A stretch of DNA of 47,814 bases from Acetobacteraceae bacterium. GTDB taxonomy: Bacteria; Pseudomonadota; Alphaproteobacteria; Acetobacterales; Acetobacteraceae. Shown one piece after another: positions 8,012-16,353 of the stretch. Numbering within the stretch: position 1 is the stretch's first letter; every line of letters starts with the position of its first letter. The position numbers were made by a program, and so were the translations under genes. The stretch is from NCBI GenBank assembly GCA_027451405.1, contig DAIDJM010000061.1:1-47814 (forward strand). The letters are read 5' to 3'. The notes below the pieces were generated by a model, which was given only the letters and a program-made list of their open reading frames with translations, was not told where the DNA came from and ran no database searches.

Positions 8012-8505
8012 CGCGGCAGCCCCTCGGCTGCCTGCGTCTCCTCGTCCTGCGCGGCCGGCCGTGGCGCCGCGCGCGTGCCCCGCCGCCGACCGTAGATTTC
8101 GAGTCGCGTCGAGACCGGCTCGAAGCCAAGCCGCGCGGCAATCTGCTCCATGAGCCGTTCCTGCTCCCGATCCTCGAATTCGATCACCCGCCCTGTATCG
8201 ATGTCGATCAGGTGGTAGTGCCGCCCATGCTCGGTGGGCTCGTATCGCGCCCGCCCGCCGCCGAAATCCCGCCGCTCGAGGATGCCCCGCTCTTCGAGCA
8301 GCCGCACGGTCCGGTAGACCGTCGCGATCGAGATGCGCCGGTCCAGCGCCGCCGCCCGCCGGTAGAGCTCTTCCACGTCCGGGTGATCGATCGCCTCCGA
8401 CAGCACGCGCGCGATCACGCGGCGCTGGCCCGTCATCTTGAGGCCTTTCTCCACGCAAATGCGCTCGATGCGCGATTCCATGCGAGATCCCGGAACGGGG
8501 TCCAT
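8008..8505 (-). CDS. Fur-family metal-responsive repressor
   Basis: A 165-residue protein if started at MDPVPGSR. A second ATG eight codons later (8481, MESRIERICVEKGLKMTGQRR) is an equally good family start. The winged-helix domain shows TGQRRVIARVLSEA, HPDVEELYRRAAA and ISIATVYRTVRLLEERG; the dimerisation domain shows GRHYHLIDIDTGRVIEFED. The usual metal-site histidines are partly kept, but the HHDHLxC cysteine form is absent. This is common in alphaproteobacterial Fur/Mur proteins, so iron or manganese cannot be told apart. Its stop overlaps the OlsB-like start. Confidence 0.88.
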   Translation of the reverse strand: MDPVPGSRMESRIERICVEKGLKMTGQRRVIARVLSEAIDHPDVEELYRRAAALDRRISIATVYRTVRLLEERGILERRDFGGGRARYEPTEHGRHYHLIDIDTGRVIEFEDREQERLMEQIAARLGFEPVSTRLEIYGRRRGTRAAPRPAAQDEETQAAEGLPR

Positions 8506-8572
8506 TCGCGCGGCGTAGCCCATCCCGCCCGGCGATGCCAGCACGGAAGCGGCGCGGCCCCGCGCCCGGCGC

Positions 8573-8998
8573 TCAGGCCTTCGCCGAACTCCGCCGCGGC
8601 GCCGCCTTGGTGCCGAGACCGATCTGCTTGGCCAGCGACGAGCGGTGCCGCGCATAGTTCGGCGCCACCATCGGATAGTCCGCCGGCAGGTTCCATCGCT
8701 CGCGATACTGCTCCGGCGTCATATTGTAGGCGGTCTTGAGATGGCGCTTGAGCATCTTCAGCTTCTTGCCATCCTCGAGACAGACCAGATGATCCGGGAA
8801 CACCGATTTGCGCACCGGCACTGCCGGATGCGGCTTGTCGACCGGCGGCGCTTCCCGCCCGATATTCGCAAGGCTCCGATACACGTCTCCGATCAACGCC
8901 ACGAGCGCATCCGCCGACAGCGTGTTGTTCGACACATGCGCCGCCACGATTTGCGCCGTCAGCGCGAGCACATCCGCCGACACTGGCTCTTCAGCCAT
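8573..8998 (-). CDS. MucR/Ros-family transcriptional regulator
   Basis: A 141-residue protein starting [20 protein letters not shown], with a good GGGGGAT ribosome site directly before the ATG. The conserved C-terminal zinc-finger segment is present: [58 protein letters not shown]. MucR/Ros proteins are H-NS-like global repressors, often of exopolysaccharide and motility genes. The classical C-x2-C finger is reduced to a single cysteine plus histidines ([20 protein letters not shown]), as in other members. It is divergent from the tusA-like gene, so the 8999-9096 gap holds both promoters. Confidence 0.93.
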   Translation of the reverse strand: MAEEPVSADVLALTAQIVAAHVSNNTLSADALVALIGDVYRSLANIGREAPPVDKPHPAVPVRKSVFPDHLVCLEDGKKLKMLKRHLKTAYNMTPEQYRERWNLPADYPMVAPNYARHRSSLAKQIGLGTKAAPRRSSAKA

Positions 8999-9096
8999 AT
9001 CCCCCAACTCTCCGCTTGCCGGAACGCCCCTCTTATATTGCGTTGCGGCAGCGTTCCGCAAGCCGCCAACCCGATGAAAACTGTGGCCGCCAAGTC

Positions 9097-9339
9097 ATGA
9101 CCAAGAAGAAAGATGCAGATGACACAATCGACATCACCGACGAGACTTGTCCGATGACCTATGTCCGGACGCGGCTCGCCCTCGAGCGTCTGCGCCCCGG
9201 CCAGGTGCTCGAAGTCCGGCTGCGCGGCCACGATCCGGCGCGCAACGTGCCGCTCTCCGCCGAGCGCCAAGGGCACGTCGTGCTGTCGCGGGAGTTCATG
9301 CCGGGCGGCGACATCGTGCTGCGGATCGAGCGGAAGTAA
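9097..9339 (+). CDS. TusA-family sulfur-carrier-like protein
   Basis: An 80-residue protein starting MTKKKDADDTIDITDETCPM. The ETCPMTYVRTRLALERLRPGQ stretch matches the TusA fold with its sulfur-carrying cysteine. The canonical Cys-Pro-x-Pro is CPMT here, lacking the second proline, as in the alphaproteobacterial small-TusA subgroup. It ends with a GHVVLSREFMPGGDIVLRIE beta segment. It is divergent from mucR and followed by a degraded family-1 repeat. A role in persulfide transfer is inferred from the family; the partner is unknown. Confidence 0.82.
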   Translation: MTKKKDADDTIDITDETCPMTYVRTRLALERLRPGQVLEVRLRGHDPARNVPLSAERQGHVVLSREFMPGGDIVLRIERK

Positions 9340-9340
9340 G

Positions 9341-9376
9341 GTTTCTGTTTCGGTCTTTTTCATCAGAAAACGAAGC
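9341..9376 (+). repeat. Family-1 repeat, degenerate right half (copy B)
   Basis: The stretch TTTCGGTCTTTTTCATCAGAAAACGAA recalls the right half of the family-1 element (GGTCTTTTTG, TTCAGAAAAAGAAG) but lacks the left hairpin and most of the right stem. It lies between convergent tusA-like and rimI genes. It reads as a decayed copy. Confidence 0.5.
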
Positions 9377-9385
9377 CGCGCTGCC

Positions 9386-9844
9386 CTACTCCAACGCACA
9401 GGGCGGTGAGGCCCCTCGCGCCACCAGCGAAACCCGCATCACGAGCGCATCGCTCCCATCCGGATAATACCGCCTGCGCCGTCCCACCGTCTCGAACCCG
9501 GCCGCGTCATAGAGCCCCCGCGCCGCCAGATTGCCCGCCGAGACCTCGAGAAACATCGCCTCCGCCCCGGCCGCCGCCGCCGCCGAGCGTGCCCGCTCCA
9601 GCAGGGCTCGCCCAACGCCCGCGCGCCGCGCTTCCGGCACCACCGCGAGCGTCAGGATCTCCGCCTCATCCGCCGCGGCGCGCGCGAGAATCAGGCCGCC
9701 TTCCTCCGTCAGGAAGCCGAACACGCCCGGCATCGACAGATGCCCGGCGAAGATCGTGGCGCTCCAGGCCTCGCCCGCCGGAAAGGCGGCCGCGTGGATC
9801 GCCGCCATGGCCGGCGGATCGAAGGGCCCGGCGCTCCGGATCAC
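9386..9844 (-). CDS. rimI: Ribosomal protein S18 alanine N-acetyltransferase-like GNAT
   Basis: A 152-residue GNAT protein with GTG start that overlaps the tsaB stop (GTGA). Motifs: AAIHAAAFPAGEAWSATIFA, EILTLAVVPEARRAGVGRAL (acetyl-CoA binding loop RRAGVG), FLEVSAGNLAARGLYDAAGF and a C-terminal RRRYYPDGSDALVM. These match RimI, which acetylates the N-terminus of ribosomal protein S18. The tsaB-rimI pairing is widespread in bacteria and supports the call. Confidence 0.9.
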   Translation of the reverse strand: MIRSAGPFDPPAMAAIHAAAFPAGEAWSATIFAGHLSMPGVFGFLTEEGGLILARAAADEAEILTLAVVPEARRAGVGRALLERARSAAAAAGAEAMFLEVSAGNLAARGLYDAAGFETVGRRRRYYPDGSDALVMRVSLVARGASPPCALE

Positions 9845-10452
9845 GTGGTCGCCGGTGGATCGACATAGAGCGGGGCAGGGGGGAGCGGCGGGATCTCGCC
9901 CGCGAGCCTCCGCCGCGCCACCGCGGCTATGGCCGCGAGCGAGGGCGTGCGCGCATCGGTGAGTTGCGTATCGACCCCCCTTGCTGCGAGCCGCGCCGCC
10001 ACCTCGATCGCCGCGTCCCCGGCGACCGCCACCTTCCCTGCCGGCGCCGGCAGCGCATCGAGCCCGCAGGAGGCGAGTCCCGCCCCGCTGTCGAGAAACA
10101 CGTGATCCCGCCGCGAATCGATCGCGATCCAGAGGGCCCGGCCAGGCTCCGGCGCCGCGCCCGCGGCCAAGGCCTCGACGCCGCTCACCCCCACCACCGG
10201 CACCCTGAGCGCCATCCCGATCCCGGTGCCGGCCGCGATACCGGCCCGGAGCCCCGTGAAACTTCCGGGCCCCACGAGCACCGCCACCGCCCCCGGCGAT
10301 GGCCGGCCGGCGAGCAGCCGCTCGAGCATCGGCGGGATCGCCCCCGCCAGTCCGCGCTCCATCTCGAGCCGCTCGGCCGCCAGTCCGCGGGTATCCTCCA
10401 TCAGCGCCGCCTGGCACCCGCCCGAAGCCGACGCGATCACGAGCAGGATCAC
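9841..10452 (-). CDS. tsaB: tRNA threonylcarbamoyladenosine biosynthesis protein TsaB
   Basis: A 203-residue protein of the actin/ASKHA fold. It starts at GTG (VILLVIASASGGCQAALMED), two bases after the nitroreductase stop. The region VAVLVGPGSFTGLRAGIAAG is the family hallmark. TsaB partners TsaD and TsaE in making t6A37 on ANN-decoding tRNAs and is itself non-catalytic. An in-frame ATG lies 35 codons upstream, but that extension runs inside the neighbouring gene, so the GTG is preferred. The first strand reads VIASASG where DTST is usual. Confidence 0.92.
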   Translation of the reverse strand: MILLVIASASGGCQAALMEDTRGLAAERLEMERGLAGAIPPMLERLLAGRPSPGAVAVLVGPGSFTGLRAGIAAGTGIGMALRVPVVGVSGVEALAAGAAPEPGRALWIAIDSRRDHVFLDSGAGLASCGLDALPAPAGKVAVAGDAAIEVAARLAARGVDTQLTDARTPSLAAIAAVARRRLAGEIPPLPPAPLYVDPPATT

Positions 10453-10454
10453 GT

Positions 10455-11039
10455 TCAGAGCAGCCGGCACGCCTCCTCGAACGGCAAGCGCGGCGCGCGC
10501 GGATAGAGCACCGACGCATCGCCATGCCCGAGATTGACCAGGAAATTCGATTTCCACCCGGTGCCGCCGAGAAAGATCTCATCCACCCGGGCCCGGTCAA
10601 ACCCCGACATCGGCCCCGCATCGAGCCCGCAGGCCCGCGCCGCGAGAATCAGGTAGGCACCCTGCAGCGTGCCGTTGCGGAACGCGGTCTCCTCGGCCAG
10701 CTTTTCGTTCCCCGCGAACCACGATCGCGCATCCGCATGGGGAAACAGTTCCGGCAGCCGATCGTAAAACCGCGTGTCATAGGCGACGATCACGGTGACC
10801 GGCGCGCTCATGGTCTTCTCGACGTTGCCTTCCGAGAGCGCGGGCCGCAGCCGCGCGCGGCTCTCAGACGTACGCAGGAACAGGAACCGCGCCGGCGATG
10901 AATTCGCCGAGGTCGGCCCGTTCTTCAGGATATCGTAGACCGCGTGCAGCTCATCGTCGGTCACCGGCTCGGGGCGCCATTGCCAATGTGTCCGCGCCTC
11001 GCGGAACAGCAGGTTCAGCGCGTCGTCATTCAGGGTCAT
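10455..11039 (-). CDS. Nitroreductase-family malonic semialdehyde reductase (RutE-like)
   Basis: A 194-residue FMN-dependent nitroreductase-fold protein. [59 protein letters not shown] and [19 protein letters not shown] are characteristic of the RutE group. RutE reduces toxic malonic semialdehyde from uracil breakdown. No other rut genes are present, so a general NAD(P)H-dependent role is possible. Its stop is two bases from the tsaB start, so the three genes rutE-like, tsaB and rimI are probably one transcript. Confidence 0.87.
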   Translation of the reverse strand: MTLNDDALNLLFREARTHWQWRPEPVTDDELHAVYDILKNGPTSANSSPARFLFLRTSESRARLRPALSEGNVEKTMSAPVTVIVAYDTRFYDRLPELFPHADARSWFAGNEKLAEETAFRNGTLQGAYLILAARACGLDAGPMSGFDRARVDEIFLGGTGWKSNFLVNLGHGDASVLYPRAPRLPFEEACRLL

Positions 11040-11070
11040 GCAAGCTCCGGCCCGGTCGCAGGCCGCAACC

Positions 11071-12312
11071 TCAGGGGATAGCGGCGGCCGCGGCGTAGCA
11101 GATCGTGCCGCACCATACCACGCTGGCCCGCCCGCCCCCGGCGGCGGTCACAGGCGTCCCCGCGCCGCCGAGCCGAACCGGCGAACCGGGCATGCCCGGC
11201 GGACCTGCCACGGCATAAACGCTCCCCTTCGCAGTATCGTCATAAGCGAACACGTAATTTCCGCCCGCGGTGCCCGCCGCCGCGAGCCGGCTCACATGCG
11301 CGCCGAGAGTCCAGAGCGACGGGGAAGCGAGCCCGCCCCCGGCCGGCATCGCCGCGACTGCGAGCTCGCAATGCGCCCCCGATTTCACCGCGAATCCAAT
11401 CGCCGCCCCGCCACCCGGCAGCGCGGCCGCAGCCACCCCGGGCGTGCAGACGGAAGCCGAGAGTTCGGTGGGCAGGCTCCATGTCCCGCCCACCGCCATC
11501 GTCGCCATCCAGGATTGACGGAGTGCGATGCCCTTGAGCTGCACGCTCCAGATCGCGATCGCGCTGCCATCCGGGAGCGCCGCAGCGGCGATCCCGCCGA
11601 GGACGGCGCCGGCCGGCGCCTGAAACAGCGTCTCGGTGGCCCTCCACTTTACCGGCGAAACGCTCCGACGCGCGGCTGCCACGGCGCCCGCCTTGTCGGC
11701 GAACACGGCAAGCCCCGCGCCCGCCGCATCGAGCGCATAATCAAAAATGCCCGCGCACTCGCCGCTCCGGGTGAGAACCGCTTCCGCCCCTGTGGCGGTG
11801 CCCGCGGCCACCAGGTCGCAGCGTCCGATTGGCAGCACATAGGCGGCCGGATCGGTGGCGCCGCCAGTCGCGTAGAAATGGATGATCGGCCGCATCCGGT
11901 CGACCTGGTTCGTCGCCGCGGTGCCGCATCCGCTCGTCCCGGTGGCGGTTCCGCACAGCAGGACGGCGCTGCTGTAATTGTCGAACTGGCCGGCATTGCC
12001 GAGCAGGATCGTGTTGCCGCCGGCGTCCTGCGACACGGCGGGCAGCCACGCATCGTAGGTGGAGGGAATGGCGATCTGCGCCGGCAGCCAAGCGGCGCCA
12101 GGCAGCAATTGCGCGCTCGAAATGCTGCCGACGCCGTTATTGCCCGCGGTCACATACGCGAAGGCCGCGATCCCATAACCGTCCGCGGACATCGCGAGCG
12201 AGGCCCGCCCCTCGGTGGTCGGACCGAGCGCCACTGGCGCGCTCCAAGTCTGGGCCGCCGCCGGGGCGACTGCGAGCAGAGACATCGCAACGGCACGTCG
12301 GATCGCGGTCAT
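11071..12312 (-). CDS. Secreted protein of unknown function, repeat-rich beta structure likely
   Basis: A 413-residue protein with a signal peptide ([15 protein letters not shown]). The body is rich in Gly, Ala, Ser and Thr and has recurring units of the form WSAPVALGP / [10 protein letters not shown] / [10 protein letters not shown]. Each is followed about 20 residues later by a hydrophobic strand such as [28 protein letters not shown] or GAAIGFAV. This is the pattern of beta-propeller or sialidase-like folds, though no Asp-box is clear. Five or more cysteines suggest disulfides outside the cytoplasm. No family was recognised and neighbours give no hint. Confidence 0.65.
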   Translation of the reverse strand: MTAIRRAVAMSLLAVAPAAAQTWSAPVALGPTTEGRASLAMSADGYGIAAFAYVTAGNNGVGSISSAQLLPGAAWLPAQIAIPSTYDAWLPAVSQDAGGNTILLGNAGQFDNYSSAVLLCGTATGTSGCGTAATNQVDRMRPIIHFYATGGATDPAAYVLPIGRCDLVAAGTATGAEAVLTRSGECAGIFDYALDAAGAGLAVFADKAGAVAAARRSVSPVKWRATETLFQAPAGAVLGGIAAAALPDGSAIAIWSVQLKGIALRQSWMATMAVGGTWSLPTELSASVCTPGVAAAALPGGGAAIGFAVKSGAHCELAVAAMPAGGGLASPSLWTLGAHVSRLAAAGTAGGNYVFAYDDTAKGSVYAVAGPPGMPGSPVRLGGAGTPVTAAGGGRASVVWCGTICYAAAAAIP

Positions 12313-12371
12313 GGCTTGGTCCCCCGGGTGACCCGACTCCAGCAGGGGAGCCTGACCGCAGCCTGACCGGA

Positions 12372-12836
12372 TCAGACGGTGCCGGCCGGGGTCCCATCCT
12401 TGCGCGTGTAGCTCGCGCGCCCGCGCGGCAGATGCAGATCGATGTCGCTGTAATGGCAGGCATCCTCGCCGGGCCGCCGCGACCCCACCTCGAGGATCAC
12501 CGCCGGCGCGGCGCTGCGATTCTGCAGATGGTGCCCATCCGCAGCACCCGCCGGAAACCCCGCGAAATCCCCGGCCCGCAGCACCTGCTCACCGGCCTCG
12601 GAGACCAGCACCACCTCGCCCTTGAGCACGGCGACGAACTCATCCTCCGCCTCGTGCCAATGCCGCTGGCTCGACCAGGTCCCGGGCGCCAGTGTCAGCA
12701 GATTGACCCCGAACTGGGTGAGCCCCGCCGCGTCCCCGAGCAGCCGCCGGACCCGGTCGCGACAGGGCGCGTCAAAGGGCGCCGGATATCCGGTGCCGCG
12801 CCGCTCGGGGGCCGTGGAGAGGTCGATCTTTGGCAA
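12372..12836 (-). CDS. Cupin-domain protein
   Basis: A 154-residue single-domain cupin. The first motif is visible as SSQRHWHEAEDEFVAVLKGE (two His and one Glu as metal ligands). The second is AGDFAGFPAGAADGHHLQN, which contributes the last histidine. A C-terminal HYSDIDLHLP stretch matches a group of small cupins of unknown substrate found in proteobacteria. The start MPKIDLSTAPERRGTGYPAP is typical of that group. The reaction cannot be named. It is followed on its promoter side by a family-2 repeat. Confidence 0.85.
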   Translation of the reverse strand: MPKIDLSTAPERRGTGYPAPFDAPCRDRVRRLLGDAAGLTQFGVNLLTLAPGTWSSQRHWHEAEDEFVAVLKGEVVLVSEAGEQVLRAGDFAGFPAGAADGHHLQNRSAAPAVILEVGSRRPGEDACHYSDIDLHLPRGRASYTRKDGTPAGTV

Positions 12837-12837
12837 A

Positions 12838-12985
12838 GCGTGCCTCCGGCAGGCAGAGGCTCTGCCTCTGCACTCCGCTGGGGCCGAAAGGCCCCAGACC
12901 CCATGACTTTGAATACCTGCGCCGTCGCCGGCAACCGATCTGACGAGCGGGGTCCAGAGGCAGAAACCCTGGCCGCCGGAGGCGC
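12838..12985. repeat. Family-2 GC-rich palindromic repeat (opened by an insert)
   Basis: Outer arms GCCTCCGGC (12842-12850) and GCCGCCGGAGGC (12972-12983), inner AGAGGCTCTGCCTCTG, and a central CTGGGGCC-GAAA-GGCCCCAG stem at 12878-12897. Compared with 4229-4325, about 50 extra bases lie between the centre and the right arm. The loop is GAAA here and TTTC at 4272, meaning opposite orientation. It fills the gap between the cupin and nifU-like genes. Confidence 0.7.
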
Positions 12986-13549
12986 CTACGCCTCGACCTG
13001 CTCCACCGCCACCACCTCAGGCACGTAGTGCCGCAGCATGGTCTCGATCCCATGCTTCAGCGTCGCCGTCGAGGAAGGGCACCCGCTGCAAGCCCCCTGC
13101 ATATGCAGCCGCACGATCCCGTCGCGGAATCCGCGGAACAGGATGTCGCCGCCATCGCCCGCGACCGCCGGCCGCACGCGCGTATCGATCAGTTCCTTGA
13201 TCTGCTCGACGATCTCGCGATCCTCGGGCGCGACATCCTCTTCGAGCGCCGCTTCCGCGGCACCCGCCATCACCGGCCGCCCGGCGACGAAATGTTCCAT
13301 GATCGCGCCGAGCACCTCGGGCTTCAGCGCCTGCCACTCCGCGTCGTTGGATTTCGTGACCGTCACGAAATCGCGGCCCAGGAACACGCGGGCCACGCCC
13401 GGCAGCGCAAACAGCGCGCCGGCGAGCGGGCTCGCCCCGGCCGCGTCGGGCGAGGCGAAATCCGCGGTCTCGGCATAGCCCATCACCGGAATGCCCGGCA
13501 GGAATTTCAGCGTCGCCGGATTGGGCGTCGGTTCGGTCTCGATGAACAT
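12986..13549 (-). CDS. Nfu-type iron-sulfur scaffold protein (NifU C-terminal family)
   Basis: A 187-residue protein with an N-terminal Nfu domain (MFIETEPTPNPATLKFLPG) and a C-terminal NifU-like domain (RVRPAVAGDGGDILFRGF) ending in the cluster-binding CxxC of ACSGCPSS. It delivers Fe-S clusters to apoproteins. The start at MFIETEPT is the invariant family start; the upstream in-frame extension is not. Phototrophs depend on such carriers for DPOR and other Fe-S enzymes, but nothing here ties it specifically to photosynthesis. Confidence 0.92.
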   Translation of the reverse strand: MFIETEPTPNPATLKFLPGIPVMGYAETADFASPDAAGASPLAGALFALPGVARVFLGRDFVTVTKSNDAEWQALKPEVLGAIMEHFVAGRPVMAGAAEAALEEDVAPEDREIVEQIKELIDTRVRPAVAGDGGDILFRGFRDGIVRLHMQGACSGCPSSTATLKHGIETMLRHYVPEVVAVEQVEA

Positions 13550-13600
13550 GGCATCCTCGCCAAGGGAAGCGGGGACCTCGCCGGTCCCCGCCCGCACACT

Positions 13601-13690
13601 TAGGAAGCCCCCGCCGTCTATGCGACCGGCTGCGAAGCCCTCGCCGTCTATGCGGCCGGCTAGGAGGCCTGCACCGTCTCTGCGATCGGC
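13601..13690. repeat. Three 30-bp tandem repeats spanning the bactofilin stop codon
   Basis: Units 13601-13630, 13631-13660 and 13661-13690 are imperfect copies sharing GCCGTCTATGCG-CCGGC. The third unit encodes the bactofilin tail IAETVQAS and the TAG stop. Read in the same frame, the other two give VA-stop-TAGAS-like versions in which the Glu codon GAG is TAG. Confidence 0.8.
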
Positions 13691-14292
13691 CGCGGCGCAG
13701 CACTCGGCTTGCTGTCCGTGATCATCTCGATGCGCCCGGTGATCTGCCCGCCATCCTCGACCTGCAGGCGCCGGCAGCGCGCCGTGCCGAGCACGATCCC
13801 GGTGCCGCGCACGACCAGGCTGCCGCGTGCATTCACCGTGCCGTCGATGGTGCCGGCGATCTCGGCATCCTCGACCTGCACCTCGCCCTTGAAGAGCCCG
13901 CCTGGTGAGACCGAGAGCTCGGTCGCGTGGATCATGGTCGCCTCGACCTGACCCTCGACCACCAGCCGCTCGGCATCCTGCACCATGCCCTGCACCGAAA
14001 TGCCGCGCCCGACCACGAGCGTGCGCCGCTCGCTGCCGCCTTCGCGGGTCATGCCGCCATTGGCCGGACGGCTCGCCGGCGCTCCCGGCGGACGCGGCGC
14101 ACCGCTCGGAATCGTCGGCGCGGTCGGACCGCCGAACACGCCGCGCGGCGCCTCTTTCGTCGGCGTCAATCCCGGCGCGGCCCGGAACGGCGGCACGCCG
14201 ATACTGCTATCCGCCGCATTGCCGGCAGCAGGGGCGCTGGAGGTATTTTCCGCCATGTCGGGCTCCTCGTCAGGTTTGCGGCGTTTGAACAT
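13660..14292 (-). CDS. Bactofilin (polymer-forming cytoskeletal protein)
   Basis: A 210-residue protein. The first ~90 residues are Pro/Ala-rich and disordered. From RRTLVVGRGISVQGMVQDAE onward is a right-handed beta-helix of repeating strands (LVVEGQVEATMI, LFKGEVQVEDAEIAGTIDG, GSLVVRGTGIVLGTARCRRL), which is the bactofilin domain. Bactofilins form non-polar filaments that position wall or envelope enzymes. The start MFKRRKPDEEPD is family-typical. The short C-terminal tail coincides with a tandem repeat. The usual M23 peptidase neighbour is not seen. Confidence 0.9.
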   Translation of the reverse strand: MFKRRKPDEEPDMAENTSSAPAAGNAADSSIGVPPFRAAPGLTPTKEAPRGVFGGPTAPTIPSGAPRPPGAPASRPANGGMTREGGSERRTLVVGRGISVQGMVQDAERLVVEGQVEATMIHATELSVSPGGLFKGEVQVEDAEIAGTIDGTVNARGSLVVRGTGIVLGTARCRRLQVEDGGQITGRIEMITDSKPSAAPRPIAETVQAS

Positions 14293-14404
14293 CGGCGCTG
14301 TCCTCAAGAACTTTGATCACCGGCCGCGACTCGCCTGCAATCCGGCCGGAATTGACGAGCGGCCTAACACGCGGCGCGGCGCCGGTCATCCTTCCTTTAC
14401 GCTG

Positions 14405-15061
14405 TCAGCGCGAACGTTCCGCCAGCACATGGACCATCGCCGCCGTGCCGACGATCGGAATCAGCAAGTTCAGCAGCGGCACGGTGCCCATCGCCGCGAG
14501 CACGGCGCCCGTGCTCCACACCGACAGCCGCCGCGCGCGATAAACCCGATCCGCCCCCGCGCGGTCGAACCGCCGCAGCGCCACGCCTGCGAACATGCCC
14601 CGCCCGAGCGCCCAGGCCGCGACCGCCCAGCCGATCGCGACTCCGATCCCCGGCAGCAGCACGGCCAGCGCCAACGCGGCCAGATTGAGCACCAGGATCT
14701 GGAACGCGATCACCAGCCCCACCCAGGTCTGTACTGCGAGTCCCGCCCCCTCCGGTGGCGGCAGGTCCGGATACCAGCGCCGTTCCACCGCCCGGCAGAT
14801 CGGTTCGATCAGCTGGCTCGCGATCAGCACCGCGAGCGGCACGAACAGCCAGAGCGCCGCGACGGCGGTGAGCAAGCCCCCGAGCGCGCCGGCCAGCCAG
14901 CCGAGCCAGGCATGCGCGATGAGCCATTGATGCAGCCCCGCCACCACGAGGGCGATGACGATCACGAAGCTGGCGGCGGCGATCGCGAGACTCTGCCAAA
15001 GCGGTTGGCGCAGCGCGGGGTCGTCGAGCTGGCCGAAGGCGCGAAGGATCGGGCTGAACAC
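14405..15061 (-). CDS. EI24/CysZ-like integral membrane protein
   Basis: A 218-residue protein with about six membrane spans. The start VFSPILRAFGQLDDPALRQP (GTG) matches the EI24 family opening. The 23-codon upstream extension to an ATG at 15130 is rejected because it would leave 14 bases to the divergent adenosine kinase gene. Motifs IEPICRAVERRWYPDLPP and AGVALRRFDRAGADRVYRARRL match the family's cytosolic loops. Related CysZ proteins move sulfate; whether this one does is unknown. The 14293-14404 gap holds no recognised feature. Confidence 0.78.
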   Translation of the reverse strand: MFSPILRAFGQLDDPALRQPLWQSLAIAAASFVIVIALVVAGLHQWLIAHAWLGWLAGALGGLLTAVAALWLFVPLAVLIASQLIEPICRAVERRWYPDLPPPEGAGLAVQTWVGLVIAFQILVLNLAALALAVLLPGIGVAIGWAVAAWALGRGMFAGVALRRFDRAGADRVYRARRLSVWSTGAVLAAMGTVPLLNLLIPIVGTAAMVHVLAERSR

Positions 15062-15144
15062 CCGCGCCTTGAGCCATCCCGCGACGCATCTGGCAAGGCG
15101 GGATTGCCGGGGCCCCGCGCCCCAGGGCACAAGCCCGGCCCATC

Positions 15145-16098
15145 ATGAACCGCGCCCGTTTCGATCTCCTCGGCATCGGCAACGCCATTGTCGACGTCGT
15201 CGCCCCCGCCGACCACGCCTTCCTCTCGCGCCACGACATGCACCCCGGCTCGATGCGCCTGATCGACGCCGAGCAGGCGGAAGCCCTCTATGAAGCGATG
15301 CCCCCCGGCCGCGAGAGCAGCGGTGGTTCGGCCGCCAACACCTGCGCCGCCGCCGCTTGGCTAGGGGCGCGCGTCGCCTTCCTCGGCAAGGTCGCCGACG
15401 ATCCGCTCGGCCACATTTTCCGCCACGACATCACGCAGGCCGGCGTGCATTTCCCGAGCCACGCGCTCGCCGGCGGCGCCCCCACCGCGCGCTGCCTGAT
15501 CCTCGTCACCGAGGACGGCCAGCGCACGATGAACACCTTCCTCGGCGCCTCGATCGCGTTCGGCGAGGGCGACATCGACCCGCACGCGATCGCCGATGCG
15601 TCCATTCTGTATCTGGAAGGTTACCTCTTCGATCCGCCTGCCGCCCAGGCCGCCTTCCGCTCCGCCGCCCGCGCCGCCCGCGAAGCCGGCCGCTCCGTCG
15701 CGCTCTCGCTTTCCGACCCGTTCTGCGTCGACCGCCACCGCGCCGCCTTCCGCGCGCTGCTCGGCGGCATCGATCTGCTGTTCGCCAACGAAGCGGAACT
15801 CACGAGCCTCTACGAAACCAACACGCTGGCCGATGCCATCGACGCGGTGCGCCGCGAGGTGCCGCTGGCCATCGTCACCCGCAGCGAATCCGGCAGCGTC
15901 ATCCTGAATGGCCATGACACGGTCGAGATCGACGCGGAACCGACGCGCGTGATCGACACGACCGGGGCAGGGGACGCCTACGCGGCCGGTTTCCTGACCG
16001 GCTTCGTGGCCGGTCGTCCCCTCGCCGAATGCGGCCGCCTCGGCAGCCTCGCCGCGGCGGAGATCATTTCACACTATGGCGCGCGGTTCGAGGTGTAG
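15145..16098 (+). CDS. Adenosine kinase (PfkB carbohydrate kinase family)
   Basis: A 317-residue PfkB-family kinase. An N-terminal GIGNAIVDVVAPADHAFL and GGSAANTCAAAAWLG form the substrate lid and binding region. The C-terminal signature DTTGAGDAYAAGFLTGF carries the anion hole and catalytic Asp. SLSDPFCVDRHR and FANEAELTSLYE match the adenosine kinase clade of alphaproteobacteria, which returns adenosine to AMP. It starts 83 bases from the divergent EI24-like gene and is followed by an inverted family-1 repeat. Confidence 0.9.
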   Translation: MNRARFDLLGIGNAIVDVVAPADHAFLSRHDMHPGSMRLIDAEQAEALYEAMPPGRESSGGSAANTCAAAAWLGARVAFLGKVADDPLGHIFRHDITQAGVHFPSHALAGGAPTARCLILVTEDGQRTMNTFLGASIAFGEGDIDPHAIADASILYLEGYLFDPPAAQAAFRSAARAAREAGRSVALSLSDPFCVDRHRAAFRALLGGIDLLFANEAELTSLYETNTLADAIDAVRREVPLAIVTRSESGSVILNGHDTVEIDAEPTRVIDTTGAGDAYAAGFLTGFVAGRPLAECGRLGSLAAAEIISHYGARFEV

Positions 16099-16100
16099 AG

Positions 16101-16252
16101 GAGGGATTCTTCTTTTTCTGAAGAAAAAGAAGCAAAAAGACTTTCTTCACTGGGACGGGGACCTGGACGCTACCGTCCCATGCGATTCGCGGCAGCGTGG
16201 TCCGGGGAAGCGGCCGGACTTTTTTTCAGAAGAGAGGCTCTTCCTCCCGGGG
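16101..16252 (-). repeat. Family-1 two-hairpin repeat, inverted copy C
   Basis: This copy runs in the opposite direction to A, D, E and F. The perfect stem CTTCTTTTTC/GAAAAAGAAG is at 16109-16118 and 16123-16132 with loop TGAA, followed by CAAAAAGACTTT. The distal half is degraded: GGACTTTTTTTCAGAAGAGAGG at about 16215-16237. It fills the gap between adenosine kinase and the lipoprotein gene. Confidence 0.72.
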
Positions 16253-16353
16253 AATTGACCTTGGGCGCCTTGTTGCGTGGCTACGCCGCCATGGTTGCAC
16301 CGCCCAGATCCTTTTCTGTCCGGACAGCCGGACCATCAACCGGGAGAGAAACA

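Noticed and set aside
13601-13690. CRISPR-like array suggested by three 30-bp units
   Set aside because: The units are contiguous with no spacers, imperfect, and in frame with the bactofilin tail; they are a simple tandem duplication.
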